64,000 nucleotides of DNA from Rhizophagus irregularis (GCF_026210795.1 NC_089431.1:744001-808000), one strand, 5' to 3'; positions 10,152-23,269 are shown, counted from the stretch's first letter. Notes: generated by a model not told the origin, from the sequence alone. Translations and numbers: made by a program.

Positions 10152-11530
10152 ATGTCCCAAAATAATATACAAATTGATAAACTTACTTGTGAGCAGCGTC
10201 AACAGTTCTTTCTTGCTCTATTTAATAATGAACCATCTCTCCTTAATGTACTAAATACTGAGCAACGACAGAAATTATATACAGCACTGATGACAATTGA
10301 CCCCTCACTTAAATCTCTAAATGCACATAGCACTATATATGGGACTACAAATGAACAAGCATGTTTTAAATTATTTTTACAAATATTTCGTAATTGTTGT
10401 AATTGTTGTGTAGTAGTAATACATGTATTTGTTTCAGTTTCCAAAAGGATCAGCAATGAATCCAATCAAGATTCAGGAATTTAAACAAATTAAAAATGAT
10501 TTTCAATGGCACGAACTTTTGAAGTTAGATAAAGATCAATATTTAAATTTTCGAGTAAATACAGTATATTATTACTTGTTTATTAGTAATGCACCAGTTG
10601 TCTGATTCAAATTAATTTATTACAGAATGATCTTCGAAATAGAGCAGCTTCCAGGCTTTCACGTAGTGAATCAGTATCTCGTCAGCAAAAAGGAAAAGTA
10701 GAAGAAGTTATTAGGGATGTAAGTATTTAATAATTAAATTTATATTTGCAGAAAGTAAATAAACTAAAAATTCATTATTATTGTAGTTTAAAGAAGCAAA
10801 CCCAACATTTCCAGTCTCTGAGGCTGATTTTATCCTTCAAGAATGGCTTGCTTTATATTGTAATAGCATGGGTAAGTGTAAATTTGCCAAATTAAGTATA
10901 AACTTTATTTTTTTTTAAAAAAAAAAAAAATTTATTTTACAGTTGACCAGGCGAAAAAAAAGAAAATTGCCGAAGCAAAGAAGCATGGTCTTCCACCACC
11001 ACCACCAAAAAGAAAAAATGTCCAACCTCCTAAAAAGCATAATAGTATGGATAATAATAGAACAACAACAACTGAAAGCTCACAAGATTCTGAGAGTACT
11101 TCAAGTAATTTATATAGTGTCTCACAGTTTTAGATCGATCGACAAGTACAATAATATTATTTTCAAAATAGGAGTTACTCCACCATCTTCTACTTCGTCT
11201 ACTGATGCACTACTTGCAATAACTCCACAAGTTAACGCTCCTACTGCAACTGAAACAATGGTTTTCACTTTCTCTACCAATGAATCAAATGCTCCAGTTG
11301 TAACTAATATATCATCTACCTCCGAAGTCAATATTCCAGCTACAACTGAATTTGCTGTAGAAACTCCTGGTATTTTGGCAAGACATTTTATTTTCTCAAC
11401 AAATTTATTGTACTCATGCATTATTCAATTTGCAGGTAAAAAAGGTAGAGGTAAAAGAAAAAAAGAAGTTTCCCAACAGAAACAAACATCAACTAGACAA
11501 ACACGATCCAGCAAGAAATCTAAACAGTAG
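10152..11530 (+). CDS. hypothetical multi-exon nuclear-type protein, low complexity C-terminus
   Basis: Start MSQNNIQIDKLTCEQRQQFF. Later coding segments lie near 10445-10555 (NPIKIQEFKQIKNDFQWHEL), 10625-10718 (NDLRNRAASRLSRSESVSRQ), 10787-10870, 10943-11105 (basic, proline-rich), about 11172-11370 (Ser/Thr/Pro-rich) and 11434-11530. The last segment ends in a Lys/Arg-rich tail (GKKGRGKRKKE) that looks like a nuclear localisation signal. The segments are separated by stop-containing gaps with GTAAGT-type donors and AG acceptors, so at least six exons are likely; the exact borders of the first intron are uncertain. No enzyme domain is recognised. The EQRQ-x-LFLALFN repeats at the N-terminus look like two related helical motifs. 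Confidence 0.55.
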
Positions 11531-11599
11531 AACAGTAGAGTTGGAGTTATACAATATAACCATTGTTTGGTTAATAAATTAATAAGTAATTGGTATACT

Positions 11600-12130
11600 A
11601 AAGTATTAGTGTTTTAACCGAATTTTATCCATTTCATTATAATAGGTTTTCGGCGCTTTATCTGGATTTTATCCATCTGAAAAATTTTCAGTGCTTTATC
11701 CGAATTTTATCCATTAATTATTGTAATAAAATTTCAGCATTTTATCCGAATTTTATCCATTTTATTATTGTAATAAAATTTCAGCATTTTATCCGAATTT
11801 TATCCATTTTATTATTAAATAAAATTTCAGCATTTTATCCGTGTTTATCCATTTTATTAATAAGTAAATTTCCAGTGTTTTATCCGAATTTTATCCATTT
11901 TATTAATAAGTAAATTTCCAGTGTTTTATCCGAATTTTATCCATTTTATTATTAAGCAAATTTATTTTTTTTTATCCGTTTTATTTTAATAAATTTTCAG
12001 TATTTTATCCATTTTACTAATTTAAATAATTCAGTAAAGTTTTAGTAATTTATCCGAAACTTATCCATTTATTAATCGATGAATTTTCAATTATTTATCA
12101 GTTTATCATCAGTTTATTATCAGTTTTATT
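11600..12130. repeat. degenerate tandem repeat, about 47-bp unit
   Basis: ATTTCAGCATTTTATCCGAA and close variants recur at about 11731, 11778 and 11824, and more diverged units carry TTTTATCCATTTTATTA across the rest of the region. It lies immediately after the spliced gene and shows no open frame. Confidence 0.8.
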
Positions 12131-12292
12131 AATTAAATGATTTCATTTTTTTAACAGTAAAGTTTCCATATTAATTCCGTGAATATGAGACCTTTATGGA
12201 AAAAAAACGGAAACTCTTGTTTATTAATGTAAACGGAATAAAAACGGAACTAAAAACGGAGTAATTTTTTTTACAGGGTAGTTGTCATAAAA

Positions 12293-14100
12293 TTATATTA
12301 TTATATTATTAACTAAATTGAAAAAATACCTTAATACTCCTGTCAAATCGTTACCTTGAGGTAAATCTGCCGTAACAACGCCTAAACCAGCAATTATCCA
12401 TGCATCTTGTCCTTGGACAGTCATCACCTTTCCTTTCTCTAATTCCTTCATTTCTGAAATGAATGGTATCATAAATTCGTCAAATTTTCCTCTAAATGGG
12501 ATAAACCCAATAACAAAATGGTTCTTTATTAGCTTTCTTTGATGTGCTGGCATATTTCCAAACTGTACATAAACACCACCTAGAGAATGGTATACATTTC
12601 TAAATGTACCAAAATCATCATAATAAAGATCTAAAAACAGCTTATAGATTGGCATAGATGATGATGGTGGATTTCTGATAGAAATGTAATCAGATGGATG
12701 TAGGTATGAAAGCTTTACATTACGAACGTACCAACGGTTATTACATTTATAAATTATTTCACTAATCCGTAATGAACCATCAGGAATATTTTGATGTTGA
12801 AACATCATCAATATAGTTACTTTTTCTAAAATTTGAGAAGTCATTATAATTAAAAATGGTTCGTCTTGTAACCATACTTCACCGGTAATAGAACGACGTT
12901 GTCTTGGTAACCCTTTTAAATTTCTGGGTAAATCTCTATATTCCAAAATTTTTTGAATTCGTAACTGATAATATCCATCATCATTTTTTAAAATTGATCT
13001 TAATCTTCCAAGTTTTTTTTGATCATTATCATCATGATAATAAACAAAATCACCAGATCGGTACAATACTATTTATTAAAAATAACTTTAATAAATATTA
13101 TCAATGATAATAAATTATAATTGTATCAAAGTGTATTATTTTATAACCTTCTGATATTAATATTTCGTGTTGTCCAAAAAGTGGGGATTCCCCCCCATAA
13201 ATTTCCATGCCAAAATTCTGATTTTTCTTCAGAATTAATGCCGGGTCCAAAATACATATGCTTCATTAGCATCAGATTATTAAGAACACGCCATATAATT
13301 TCACTGATTGAGAGTTGATACGAAAGTTTTGATCCTCGTGAGGTTGATGGAGTTTTTTTTGGTGAAATTTTAATAGACTTTGTTATTATTGGTAGGAGAG
13401 GAAGACGTTTTCTCCATGATTGGAATCTTCGGATATTTTTTACCACATGGGTAGGTTCAAATTGAGAATTGTGAATGATATCGACAAGATCTTCATATGC
13501 TTTCGTAGAAACATTATGCTTCTGAAGCCAGCAAAATAATGCCGTAGTTGTATAATTATTAAAGTACGGTGCAAACTCACCATTGCAGAACGGTATCTTG
13601 TCTTCATCTAACGCTTTAACGATTTGATCTATTTCTTCCTCTTCATTATTACGTTCCTCTTCATCGTTATTACGTTCCTCTTCCACTTGATTATTATTAT
13701 CATCATTGTTACCTTCCTCCTCCTCCTCTTCGTCATTGTTTTCATTATTATCTTCCTCCTCTTCCTCCTCTTCATAATTGTATTCGTTATCACTTTCTTC
13801 TTCCTCTTCAGTATCAGATGAATTGACATTATCTTGCGAAAATATCATCTCATCATTGTAGTCTTGAGGATTAATTGATCCATATGCATTATCGTCATCA
13901 TTAATGTCTTGAAAACTTAAATCATCTTTATGATCATACTGAAAGTCCATGTCATCGTTATCATTATCAGGTGAACGTACAGGCGAACGAATTGCAACTC
14001 TCTCGTCAGAATCTGTTGTCTCATTAGGTTTGCTATAAGAAAACTGATTTCGAATTCGAATTGGCTCTATTGGTTTATTGTGACTATATCGTCTTCTCAT
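12293..14100 (-). pseudogene. Plavaka/KDZ-type (CMC superfamily) transposase, 5' two-thirds only
   Basis: Two frames lie in line: 14100-13141, with an acidic, Asn/Glu-rich N-terminus followed by NYTTTALFCWLQKHNVS, and 13066-12293, with GDFVYYHDDNDQKKLGRLRS, YKLFLDLYYDDFGTFRN and GLGVVTADLPQGND. These blocks are typical of Plavaka/KDZ transposases in Rhizophagus-like genomes. The gap between the frames is compatible with a short intron. The family continues after the LPQGND block with a Cys-rich segment and the rest of the catalytic domain; that part is absent here because the sequence changes to repeats below about 12290. No terminal inverted repeats were found, so this is a remnant rather than a mobile copy. 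Confidence 0.7.
13622..13820. repeat. Glu/Asn-rich coding microsatellite
   Basis: Runs of TTCCTC and TTATTA on the plus strand encode an acidic Glu/Asn/Asp tract of about 65 residues in the transposase N-terminus. The opposite-strand frame over the same bases is a shadow. Confidence 0.7.
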
Positions 14101-14270
14101 CTTTTGACAATTTAAATCCTTAACTTAATTTAGAATTTTTATAAAATTCAATAAATCTTTATAAAAATTATTTATTAAATACCTTAATACCTTTTATATT
14201 GTTTAGCGTATCGAACAAAAAAACCAAAATCAATTCGGTTAAAATTATTACCGATTTGCTATAGATTCTG

Positions 14271-14408
14271 ATTGGAGTTTTGAAAGTAACACAATCGTCA
14301 AGTTTTGGAACACAATCGTATACAAAATCAAGTAGCACATTGGAGTTTTAAAAGTAACACAATCATCAAGTTTTGGAACACAATCGTATATAAAATCAAG
14401 TAGTACAT
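14271..14408. repeat. two-copy tandem duplication, about 67 bp
   Basis: TTGGAGTTTTGAAAGTAACA through CAAGTAGCACA is repeated immediately at about 14339 with a few substitutions. It lies between the Plavaka remnant and the Gypsy fossil and could be part of a decayed LTR. Confidence 0.8.
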
Positions 14409-14627
14409 GCTTTTTTTTATCGTTAATCAATACATAAAAATTCAATTAGTATAAAAAAATTTATTTCATACTTGCTTAAATCTTACGAATGCGTCAAAAA
14501 ACTCGAAAATTAAACTAATTGAATTGCGAAGTTTTTGACCTGTAAATTCATATGCAGGATTATAAAAAATAGTGGTTGAAAATTATACTTAATAAATAGA
14601 AAATGCTCTCGCGAAACAATAATTTAG

Positions 14628-15878
14628 TTAATTTATTCGCTCATGATATTTCTTAAGTCTATTCCCATGAATTACATGTTTAACTAATTTTCCGTCTAAA
14701 TTTCTAAGTTTATAAACATTATCATTAAGTACTTCATGAATAAAATAAGGTCCTATCCACTTATTTTCTAATTTTGCTGAGAAATTATTTTTAAGCCATG
14801 TTCGTTCTACTAAGACTTGATCTCCTATTTTCAATTTTTCTGAAATTCCTTGTTGATCATATACTTGTTTTTGCTTCGCTTGTTCTCTTTCAATTCTTAA
14901 CAAAACATCATTTCGCTCTTCTTCTAATTCAACTATTAATTGATAAATTCATCTTTGCATTGGATCCTTTTCATTTTGAGGTATTTGTGATGGAATTTTT
15001 AAATCAATTGGTAAAGTTGCTTCTCGTCCATAAGTTAAATAGAATGGTGTTTTTCCTGTAGTATTATATTTTTTCGTTTGATACGCTACAAGTACTGCAT
15101 CAATTAATTGATCCCATTCCTTATTATTATCCTGAACTAATTTTGCAATACATTCACCAATTGTTCGATTAAATCTTTTAACCATTCCATTTGTTTGAGG
15201 TCTATAAGATGAGGTAAGGCGATGCTTAGTTTGATAATTTTCGCATAATTCATCAATTAATTTATTCATAAATGATGTTCCTCTATCTGATAAAATTTCT
15301 TGTAAAACCCCATGTTTACAAATAATTTCTTCATAAATAAATTTAGCTACTGTTTCTGCTTTAATATTGGATATCGCTCTTGCTTCTGGCCATTTTGTAA
15401 AATAATCCATGGCGACGATAATATATCTATTTCCACTACTGGTGATCGGTAATGGTCCTTTAATGTCAATTCCTATTCTGTGAAATGGTCCCTTAACTGG
15501 TATTGGTATCAGTTCTTCTCGCCGATTGGTAGGTCCTCTTCTTTGACAAATATCACAAGTTTTTACATATTCTTTTACATCTTCTCCTAATTGTGGCCAA
15601 TAATATCGATCTTTGATTTTTCCAATTATAGCATCTATTCCTAAGTGAGCACCGCTCATATCTGTATGAAAGTAATATAAAATAGGTTCTACTTGTTCAC
15701 GTAGAATTACTTTTCTTATACCATCCTTTGTTTTCCTAAATAAAATATTGTTTTGATAAATATATTGGGTTGAGTTTTTCCGAATTTGGGTTTTCCGTTT
15801 ATCCGTTATACCATCCATAAAAGTGAGAGTTGTTAAAAATAATATTAATTCATTGTATAGTTGTTCATCCATAATCAT
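14628..15878 (-). pseudogene. Gypsy integrase region
   Basis: The His-His-Cys-Cys zinc domain (GAHLGIDAIIGKIKDRYYW ... CDICQRRG) is followed by the DDE core (GIDIKGPLP, LSDRGTSFMNKL, YRPQTNGMVKRFNR). A C-terminal SH3/chromo-like segment follows (LKIGDQVLVERTWLKN, NKWIGPYFIHEVLND). It lies downstream of the reverse transcriptase on the same strand. Fossil element, not intact. Confidence 0.8.
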
Positions 15879-17877
15879 TATATGAAGTTAAAGGATTGGT
15901 GTGATTATTAGTTGAGGTTGAGTCAAGACAAGAAAATGCATCAGCATTCGCATGTTTAGTTCCTTTCCGATATACAATATCATATTTATATTCCGATAAA
16001 GCAATCTTCCATCTTTCCAATCTTTTATTATTATTTTCTGTTGTTGAATTCAACAACCACTTGAGCGCTGCATGGTCGGTGATGATAATGAATTTACTTC
16101 CATAAAGATAATGTTGAATATATTTAACTGCCCATACAATTGCAAGGCATTCCAATTCTGTGATGGCATAATTCTTTTCTACTGGTATTAAAGTTCGACT
16201 AGCATAGGCGATCACATACTCTTGATCATCAGTTTTCTGTGCAAGTACTGCGCCTAATCCTATGATTGAAGCATCAGTATATAAAAAGAAAGGCTTTGAA
16301 AAATCTGGGTATTGTACAATTGGTGCTGTTGTTAGTTTATCTCTTAAATTCTCAAATGCCTTCTGTTGTAAATTCATCCATTCGTAAGGTGCATCCTTTT
16401 TTAATAATTTGTACATTGGATCAGCAACTTTAGCAAAATCTTTGATGAAGCGTTGATAATAAGAGAATAATCCTAGGATTCCGCGTAATTCTTTAATATT
16501 TTGAGGTTCTGGATAATTAACCATTTTATTGACTTTTTCTGGGTCAGGTTTAACACCTTCTTTTCCTATAACATGTCCTAAAAATTGAAGTTCTGCTACT
16601 GCAAAATGACATTTCTCTGCTTTTAATCTTAGATTCGCCTTACGAATTCTATTTAGAACTTCTTCTAAATGTTGAATATGATCTTTAAAAGTTTTTGAAT
16701 ATATAATGATATCGTCAAGATAAACTAAAACAAACTTCTCCTTTATTCCATGTAAAACTTTATCCATAGTTCGCTGAAATGTCGCAAGTGCGTTGCAAAG
16801 TCCAAAAGGCATAACTTTGAATTCGTATGTTCCAAATTTTGTAATAAAGGCTGTTTTTTCCTGGTCTTCTGCCCTTACTTTTATTTGCCAATATCCTAAT
16901 GCTAAATCTAAAGTGGTGAACCATTGTGCATCTTGTAGAGAATCTAATAATTCATCAATCCTTGGGAGTGGGTAATTATCTTTTTTTGTAATATCGTTAA
17001 GAGGTTTATAATTAACGCAAAACCTAAGTTTTCCATTTTTCTTTTTCACTACTACTACTGGAAATGACCAGTGGCTTGTTGAAGATTCTATTAGTCCTTG
17101 TTCTAACATGTCATTAATTTCACTCTCAATAAATTCATTTTCCTTTGGTGCTGTTCTATAAGCTCGCTTTTTGATAGGTGGCACTTCTTCAGTGATAATA
17201 ATATGTTCCCCTTCTGGAGTTTGTTTTAACTCTTGCAATGATTTAGCGAATAAGTCTTTATTTTTATCTAGTAATTGATGAAGTGATTGATATTGATTTT
17301 CCTCTAATTCTCCAATCGGAACAACTTTTTCTAGTTCTAATTGAATATTAAATACATTCGGACTTTCTGATTCTTGCATCATGTAATAAATGTTCCAATC
17401 TTCTTGAACTATTTGACAATTATTACAAACTTCTTGATCTTCTAAGGTCTTATATAGACATTTTTCTGGTCCCTTACTATTAATTACGCCAGTACTATTG
17501 TGATTTTGTTGCTTAATATACTCTAAATACCCTGGGTGATATTTCCGATCATTGATTTGAAAAGTACTTTTGGTTATTTCTGCCTTATAAAATGGAACTG
17601 CTATGGTGTCTTCTAACTCATCTTCTAATTCTAGTTCATCTACTGGGTCAATGACTGTATATTTTGTTGGGTCTAATTTTTGAGAACATGTGACAGGAAT
17701 TTGTTGTTGGATTCCTTCATATTTAATGGTGATGGTATTCTGTCCATAATCGATGTTTGCATTAACCTTCTTCAACCATTCGTTACCAAGCAGAACATTA
17801 TATTCAGCTGAGTTTGTGACTATCATATTGACATAGACTTTAATATCCCTCATTTGTACTGGAACTTGTTGAACCAT
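15865..17877 (-). pseudogene. Gypsy protease end, reverse transcriptase and RNase H
   Basis: The 670-residue frame starts within a retropepsin-like fold (EYNVLLGNEWLKKVNANIDY). It continues with the reverse transcriptase, including FTTLDLALGYWQI and the catalytic FVLVYLDDIIIYS, then RNase H (FFLYTDASIIGLGAVLAQ and ITELECLAIVWAV). The order and motifs are diagnostic of Ty3/Gypsy. Fossil element; it would have copied the element RNA into DNA in a particle. Confidence 0.85.
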
Positions 17878-17884
17878 TCCTAGT

Positions 17885-19202
17885 AGGACCCCGGAAAATG
17901 CTTATATATGTAAGGTACCAAGGTGCTTAGCCAACATAGAAAAATTTTATGATGTAAGAATTTTATAATGCTTAATTTTAAGAAAATTTTATACTATGTA
18001 AGATAATTAAATTGCATATTTTTGGTATTATTTTAAAATACTAAGAGTTTCTAGTTGCTTATTTTTCATATTTATAGAACTTTTTAAATTATTATATATA
18101 GAATTTATAATTAATTTTTATTTATTTTCACTAACGGTAAGTGTTAATTTTGTACTACATTTCACGATTTTATATAAATACATAAACAAAAATTTTTTTT
18201 GATGGAATTTCAGTTTTTTTTTTCAATGTTTTATTAATTATCTTTCAATAGTATCTTTTTAATTTTTATTAAACTCAGTGTATTATTTTTAATATAAAAT
18301 TACTATATTATACATGTTTATTTTGTTAAATAAAGTTACTGTAAATATATTTTACTTTAAAATATAATTTCACTACTTACCACTTTGGTTATATCAAATT
18401 ATCTTTTATGCTTAAGTAAGGTTATTCAGCAAGTTAAATCTACTTGTATTTTAATTTTCATAAGGCTAAGTATGATATTTATATAGAAAAGCATATTTTT
18501 TTTAACGGTAATAACTTTTAAATTTTTCACTTTTTCGTTTATAACTTCAGAGCGTAATTACACCACTTCAGTCAAATGAAATCGACTTTCTAAATTAATT
18601 GAAAGTTGTTCAGCAAGGTCGAAACTACTTATATATTAATTTTTATGAGTGTGGGTATAATACTTATGTAGAAAAGTGCATTTTTCATAACGGTACTAAC
18701 TTCCGAATTTTTCATTTATCCGTTTACAACTTCAGAGCGTAATTACACCCCTTTGGTCAAATGAAATCGACTTTCTAAATTAATTGAAAATTGTTCAGCA
18801 AGGTCGAAACTACCTACATATTAATTTTTATGGGTGTAAGTATAATACTTATGGAGAAATTTACATTTTTTGTAATAGTATTAATTTCGAATTTTTCTCT
18901 TACTATTTATTAACTTTATTAATTGAATATTATTAATCTACTTGTATATTATGTTTAGTTTAGCTTCACAACATATTTAAAATTGGATTTAATAAAATAT
19001 ATTAATTAATAAATATATTTTATAAATTATATGTGTTATAATAAAAATTTAATTAGGTTAGAAGATTGATTTGCTTATTTTTATATAATTTTTAAGGTTA
19101 GATATCAACAATGCTTAGTGATCATAGTAAAAACCTGTGCTTAGAGCTACTAATAAAAAATATTTTTGGGACCTTACCTATATAAGTATTTTCCAGGGTC
19201 CT
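17885..19202. mobile_element. 1.3-kb non-autonomous TIR DNA transposon, copy 1
   Basis: Terminal inverted repeats of about 33 bp (AGGACCCCGGAAAATRCTTA...) bound a non-coding body with three diverged sub-repeats of about 183-186 bp (CTTCAGAGCGTAATTACACC near 18545 and 18731). Nearly identical to copy 2 at 27821-29148. The flanks differ, TTCCTAGT on the left and GGCTCGAC on the right, so no target-site duplication is present. The left flank is Gypsy pol and the right flank is the DNA polymerase gene. Superfamily not assigned. Confidence 0.85.
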
Positions 19203-22200
19203 GGCTCGACTTCAACTCTCAATGACGAAATAGCGAACCATCGAGATATTCCATTCGTGTCATACGACATAGAAGAAGCCAAAGAGAATGTTAATAAAAT
19301 CCCCCATTATGTTCTTCGAATCTATGGACATCTCGTTAATGGCCAGAAGGCAGTCATCACCATTACTGGTATCAAGGTATTTTTCGATATTCGCGTTCCT
19401 GAAAATGCAAGTATTCCTAAATTCTGGTCCAAAATAAAGCACTTACTCGCTACTGAAAAAGACAGCCAGGGGAATAGAGTAAACATGAATCTAATCCGAA
19501 GGGAGTGCATAAAGGCATATCCTATTCGTGGCTACCATGCGGAAAAAAAGTCTTATCTTCGCATCATTGCACCTAATAAAGATATAAGGTTCACTGCTCT
19601 CGATATCATTTTAAACTATAATTCGAAGGTTGATCAAGAAAATAGGATAGAAACCGCTTCAGATGATACGGGCACATATTACCGTAAAGTCGCAAGAGAG
19701 TATAGAATACCACTTTCTGGATGGGGGTTAATAAGCGACTACAAATATAATTTCAGTGCACCTTATTATGCGAAATCCCAACATTGTCCGCATGCATTTT
19801 ATGTTCACATTGGTAATTTCCAACCCATAGTTGATTTTGGACCACTTTATAAAATTTATCCATCTTCTCTCTTTTCTCGTGACCGAGCATTAGTTCTAAC
19901 ATGGGACATAGAAACATACGATTCGCGTGGGTTAGGTAATGTCCCACAAGCAGAAAATGATACAGCTCAAGTTTTTATGATCTGTATGACAGTTCACTGG
20001 AAAGATGACCCAAAACCACTAGAACAAATACGTCTCGTTGATGTTGAGACGGCACCAGATCCACGTTGCATGACCATCATATGCGGGAATCAGACCAATC
20101 TCTTAAAGGCATTTGCTCTATGTTGGAAATCTTTTGCCCCAGACATCCAGCTTGGCTTTAACGATTCTGGATATGATTGGCCATTTATAGTGGAGAAGGC
20201 TACAAAATTAAAGGTTCTCGACTGGATGGTCCAACAAATGTCAGCAAATCCACGTAAGACAGCCAATATTCAATCCATCCTCATTTGGAATTATTTCGGT
20301 GGAACTGGAAAGCCATTAAGCAATGGTTTCTTTCATAGGGACCAATGGGCGAAGAAAACGGACAGGAACTTCAGAAGAACAGAAGGTCGTGAATCTATTA
20401 ACATCAAATTTGGTACCAATAATTTGAGCTTTGAATCATCTTTTCTTAAGCTTCCCGGATGCGTACCAATTGACGTTTGCGCGAGTTTGTTGCAACTTTT
20501 CCCCCGTTCAGAGAGAAGATCACTCAAATACTTCTTAGAAGATTGTGGTCTCGACAGCAAAGCCGATTTACCTATGAGCAAATTATGGAAGTACTATTCA
20601 GAAGCGAGGGGTAGGATTTCAGACTCTTCTACTGAAAATATGCACGAAATAGCTAATTACTGTACCATAGACGCCTTACGTTGTCAGGAGCTCGCGGTCA
20701 GGCATAATATAATAAATGATTATAGAGAAGTTGCTTCGATAGCATATATAACTCTATTTGATACACATTATTATGCCATAGGGACAAAAGTATCCAACCT
20801 CTTGGGTGCGGAAGCATGGACCCAGGACATACTATTTAGCATGAAAACTTCCGATCAGAAAGCATCTGGGAAGTTTCCGGGAGCATATGTTTTCCCGCCA
20901 GTAAAGGGTCTTGAAAATAAACGTCCTGTCACAGGTTTGGACTTCACTTCCTTATACCCTAGCATAATTATGACTTACAACCTCTCACCCGAGAAGATGG
21001 TCTCAACACTTTCGGAAGCAGATGAGTTAGAAAGAGAGAATAAAGTACTCCACAATATCGAGTTCAAGTATAATGGTAATCCTATACGAGCCTGGACTAT
21101 ACGGCATGGGAATAAGCCTGATCAGAAAGGTCTTTTCCCAAAGATATTGGAGAGATTGGGGAGAATGCGAAATGAAATAAAAGCCCAGCTAAAGCCTATT
21201 GGAAAGAAAAAGGAATATATGGGAAAGGTCAAAAGTAGAATGGATGGATCCCAAAGGGATCATGCCAGCGGATCTATCTCAATAGCGGATGCAATCAAAG
21301 ATGTTTTGTCCTCGACGAAGAATGTGAAGAAGCGTACTGAGATGGTTAAAATCTTAGATCCTTTTATTGATTTATCATATGATAATTTTATAAAAGAATA
21401 CAGTTCTGTCTGCTTTGCCTATGATTCTTTAAATTCTAAGCAGAAAGCCATTAAATTGTATATGAATTCATTCTATGGTGTGACGGGCAGAAGTGGCTCC
21501 CCATTCTACATACTCGAACTTGCTAAAGGTGTTACTTCGGCTGGGCAAGAAATTATCAAACGTGTTGCAGAGTACGTTAGAAAGAAAGGCTTTAGGATAA
21601 AATACGGTGATACCGATTCCTTATATCTCATTTGTCCAGATTCCTGCTATGAAAAATACGATCTGGCTTATAATGATGGGAAGGGAGAAATCTTTAAACT
21701 AGAGTATTGGACCGAGATGGTCAAGACTACTATGGGTGTAATGGAAAAATTGCGCAATGATGTGAATACTTTCCTCAGGCTCAAGACTAGATCAGATAAT
21801 CTTAAAATGGCCTACGAGGAAGTACTATTTCCAGTAGCGTTTACCGGAAAGAAAAAATATTTTGGCATTGACCATGAAGAGACTCCTAACTTCGAACCAA
21901 GAGAGCCTTTTATAAGGGGAATAGATACTGTGAAGCAGGGTAAATCCCAAGTTTTCAAAACTATAGGGGATCGTATTATGCGAAGGGCTATGGATATTAA
22001 TAACGTCCAATCACTCCATGAGATTGTTGAAGACGTTCTCAGGGATGCTATAATTAATCATGAGCAGTGGAATTTTGAACAATTTATAGAGACTGATGCT
22101 TGGAAACCCGATAAAGATAACAAAGCTGTTCAGCGTTTTATAGGACGAATGAAAGGAAAATATGATACTAAGATTCTGGTACCAGGTGGGCGCTTTAGTT

Positions 22201-23036
22201 ACGTAGTAACTCATCCAGATATGACTTTTGATTTACATGGTAGAAAGTTAGAACCAACTAAAGGCGAGAAAATGGAATTTGTGGATGTAGCTAAGGAATT
22301 GGGTAAGGAGTTAGATTTATATCATTATTACGAAAAAACTATCATTGGTCTCTGTGCCCGATTTATCATGTATGATAAAAGACATGAGCCGACCCCCTCA
22401 GATAAAATAATGCAAATTAAGGATCCGGATGAGAAATATAAGCAAATAGATGACCATGCTCAAAAGAAAGCCAAATCATGGCTTGAGGGTTTTGTGAAGG
22501 AGAATATTATAGTTAATGGTATTACTTCCAAGATGATGGTATCCCGTGGAAATGCTTATAAACGCGCCTATAGAAACGCTGTCATAGAAGCACAAGAAAT
22601 GTTGTATCAAAAGATAGGTAGTTCATATGAAATATTTCATGGTAAATGGCTTAGCTATGAGATTTTCATGGCAAGCAACCCTATCGAGGTATTATGGGAG
22701 ACATTTATGAAATGCGCTAGGAAAATTTCAAAAGATAAAAACCTCTCAGTAGATGACGAAATGAGGGAAAAAATATGCTCTGATTTTGCTCAATATCCTA
22801 GCGAGCTTGCAAAATGTATTGAAGAGTATAATTTATTCTTTCACAAATTGGTCTATCATATGCGTTATAAAGAGCATGTATCAATTCCAGAAGAAATCGG
22901 CCCAGTTTCATCCATGCGAAAAAATGAGATAATTGCTGACCTACCTACCTTACCTCATATATCAGAAATTGGGGCACTAGATGAGATTAGTAATTTATGG
23001 TATTTCCATCTTGAGGATGTGACCGAAAGCACTTAG
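19137..23036 (+). CDS. family B DNA polymerase, RNA-primed (delta/large-DNA-virus) type
   Basis: A 1299-residue frame with all exonuclease and polymerase motifs: ExoI WDIETYD (about 256), Exo[13 protein letters not shown] (about 340), Exo[15 protein letters not shown] (about 508), motif [17 protein letters not shown] (about 602), motif [13 protein letters not shown] (about 773) and motif [10 protein letters not shown] (about 823). The ExoII and ExoIII forms and the lack of TPR-type insertions place it with cellular delta and large-DNA-virus polymerases, not Polinton protein-primed enzymes. About 70 extra residues rich in Ser/Asp/Lys lie between motifs A and B. The first 22 codons lie inside the transposon copy ending at 19202, so the original start is unknown. 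It belongs to the virus-like element and would copy its genome with proofreading. The long open frame looks whole apart from its beginning. Confidence 0.9.
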   Translation: MLRATNKKYFWDLTYISIFQGPGSTSTLNDEIANHRDIPFVSYDIEEAKENVNKIPHYVLRIYGHLVNGQKAVITITGIKVFFDIRVPENASIPKFWSKIKHLLATEKDSQGNRVNMNLIRRECIKAYPIRGYHAEKKSYLRIIAPNKDIRFTALDIILNYNSKVDQENRIETASDDTGTYYRKVAREYRIPLSGWGLISDYKYNFSAPYYAKSQHCPHAFYVHIGNFQPIVDFGPLYKIYPSSLFSRDRALVLTWDIETYDSRGLGNVPQAENDTAQVFMICMTVHWKDDPKPLEQIRLVDVETAPDPRCMTIICGNQTNLLKAFALCWKSFAPDIQLGFNDSGYDWPFIVEKATKLKVLDWMVQQMSANPRKTANIQSILIWNYFGGTGKPLSNGFFHRDQWAKKTDRNFRRTEGRESINIKFGTNNLSFESSFLKLPGCVPIDVCASLLQLFPRSERRSLKYFLEDCGLDSKADLPMSKLWKYYSEARGRISDSSTENMHEIANYCTIDALRCQELAVRHNIINDYREVASIAYITLFDTHYYAIGTKVSNLLGAEAWTQDILFSMKTSDQKASGKFPGAYVFPPVKGLENKRPVTGLDFTSLYPSIIMTYNLSPEKMVSTLSEADELERENKVLHNIEFKYNGNPIRAWTIRHGNKPDQKGLFPKILERLGRMRNEIKAQLKPIGKKKEYMGKVKSRMDGSQRDHASGSISIADAIKDVLSSTKNVKKRTEMVKILDPFIDLSYDNFIKEYSSVCFAYDSLNSKQKAIKLYMNSFYGVTGRSGSPFYILELAKGVTSAGQEIIKRVAEYVRKKGFRIKYGDTDSLYLICPDSCYEKYDLAYNDGKGEIFKLEYWTEMVKTTMGVMEKLRNDVNTFLRLKTRSDNLKMAYEEVLFPVAFTGKKKYFGIDHEETPNFEPREPFIRGIDTVKQGKSQVFKTIGDRIMRRAMDINNVQSLHEIVEDVLRDAIINHEQWNFEQFIETDAWKPDKDNKAVQRFIGRMKGKYDTKILVPGGRFSYVVTHPDMTFDLHGRKLEPTKGEKMEFVDVAKELGKELDLYHYYEKTIIGLCARFIMYDKRHEPTPSDKIMQIKDPDEKYKQIDDHAQKKAKSWLEGFVKENIIVNGITSKMMVSRGNAYKRAYRNAVIEAQEMLYQKIGSSYEIFHGKWLSYEIFMASNPIEVLWETFMKCARKISKDKNLSVDDEMREKICSDFAQYPSELAKCIEEYNLFFHKLVYHMRYKEHVSIPEEIGPVSSMRKNEIIADLPTLPHISEIGALDEISNLWYFHLEDVTEST

Positions 23037-23269
23037 ATAAGTTATATTGTCAAGTATTCTTAGCTGAAATTGCCACACCTCTGCTAGAATACTTGCAACA
23101 TTATTTATGACCGCATATTTTTTCTCGTGCAATAATACTGGCTAATATCAATTCCTATAATCGATCTTCCGACCCTGAACATGAGAGATCCATCCCTCCG
23201 ATCATACAGCCCGACCTCGGAAATGTCTGGAGATGATCATTAGTATTTTAATTTGGCAAAACCGTATCC
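23037..23269. other. short intergenic gap
   Basis: Between the polymerase stop and the next frame no gene was recognised. It contains a TGATCATTAG stretch and the pair GATCTTCCGACC/GATCCATCCCTCCGATCAT but no clear signal. Confidence 0.4.

Larger units (their letters stand above)
14628..17884 (-). mobile_element. Ty3/Gypsy LTR retrotransposon fossil, pol region
   Basis: Minus-strand pol with parts in Ty3/Gypsy order: end of a retropepsin domain, reverse transcriptase, RNase H, integrase and an integrase C-terminal (chromo/SH3-like) segment. No gag and no clear LTR were found. The 5' end of pol stops where a copy of the 1.3-kb TIR transposon begins at 17885. It is broken, with about two or three interruptions, but long frames remain, suggesting moderate age. 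Confidence 0.85.

Noticed and set aside
13624-13821. Hydrophobic plus-strand frame that looks like membrane segments
   Set aside because: Shadow of the Glu/Asn-rich transposase N-terminus on the other strand.
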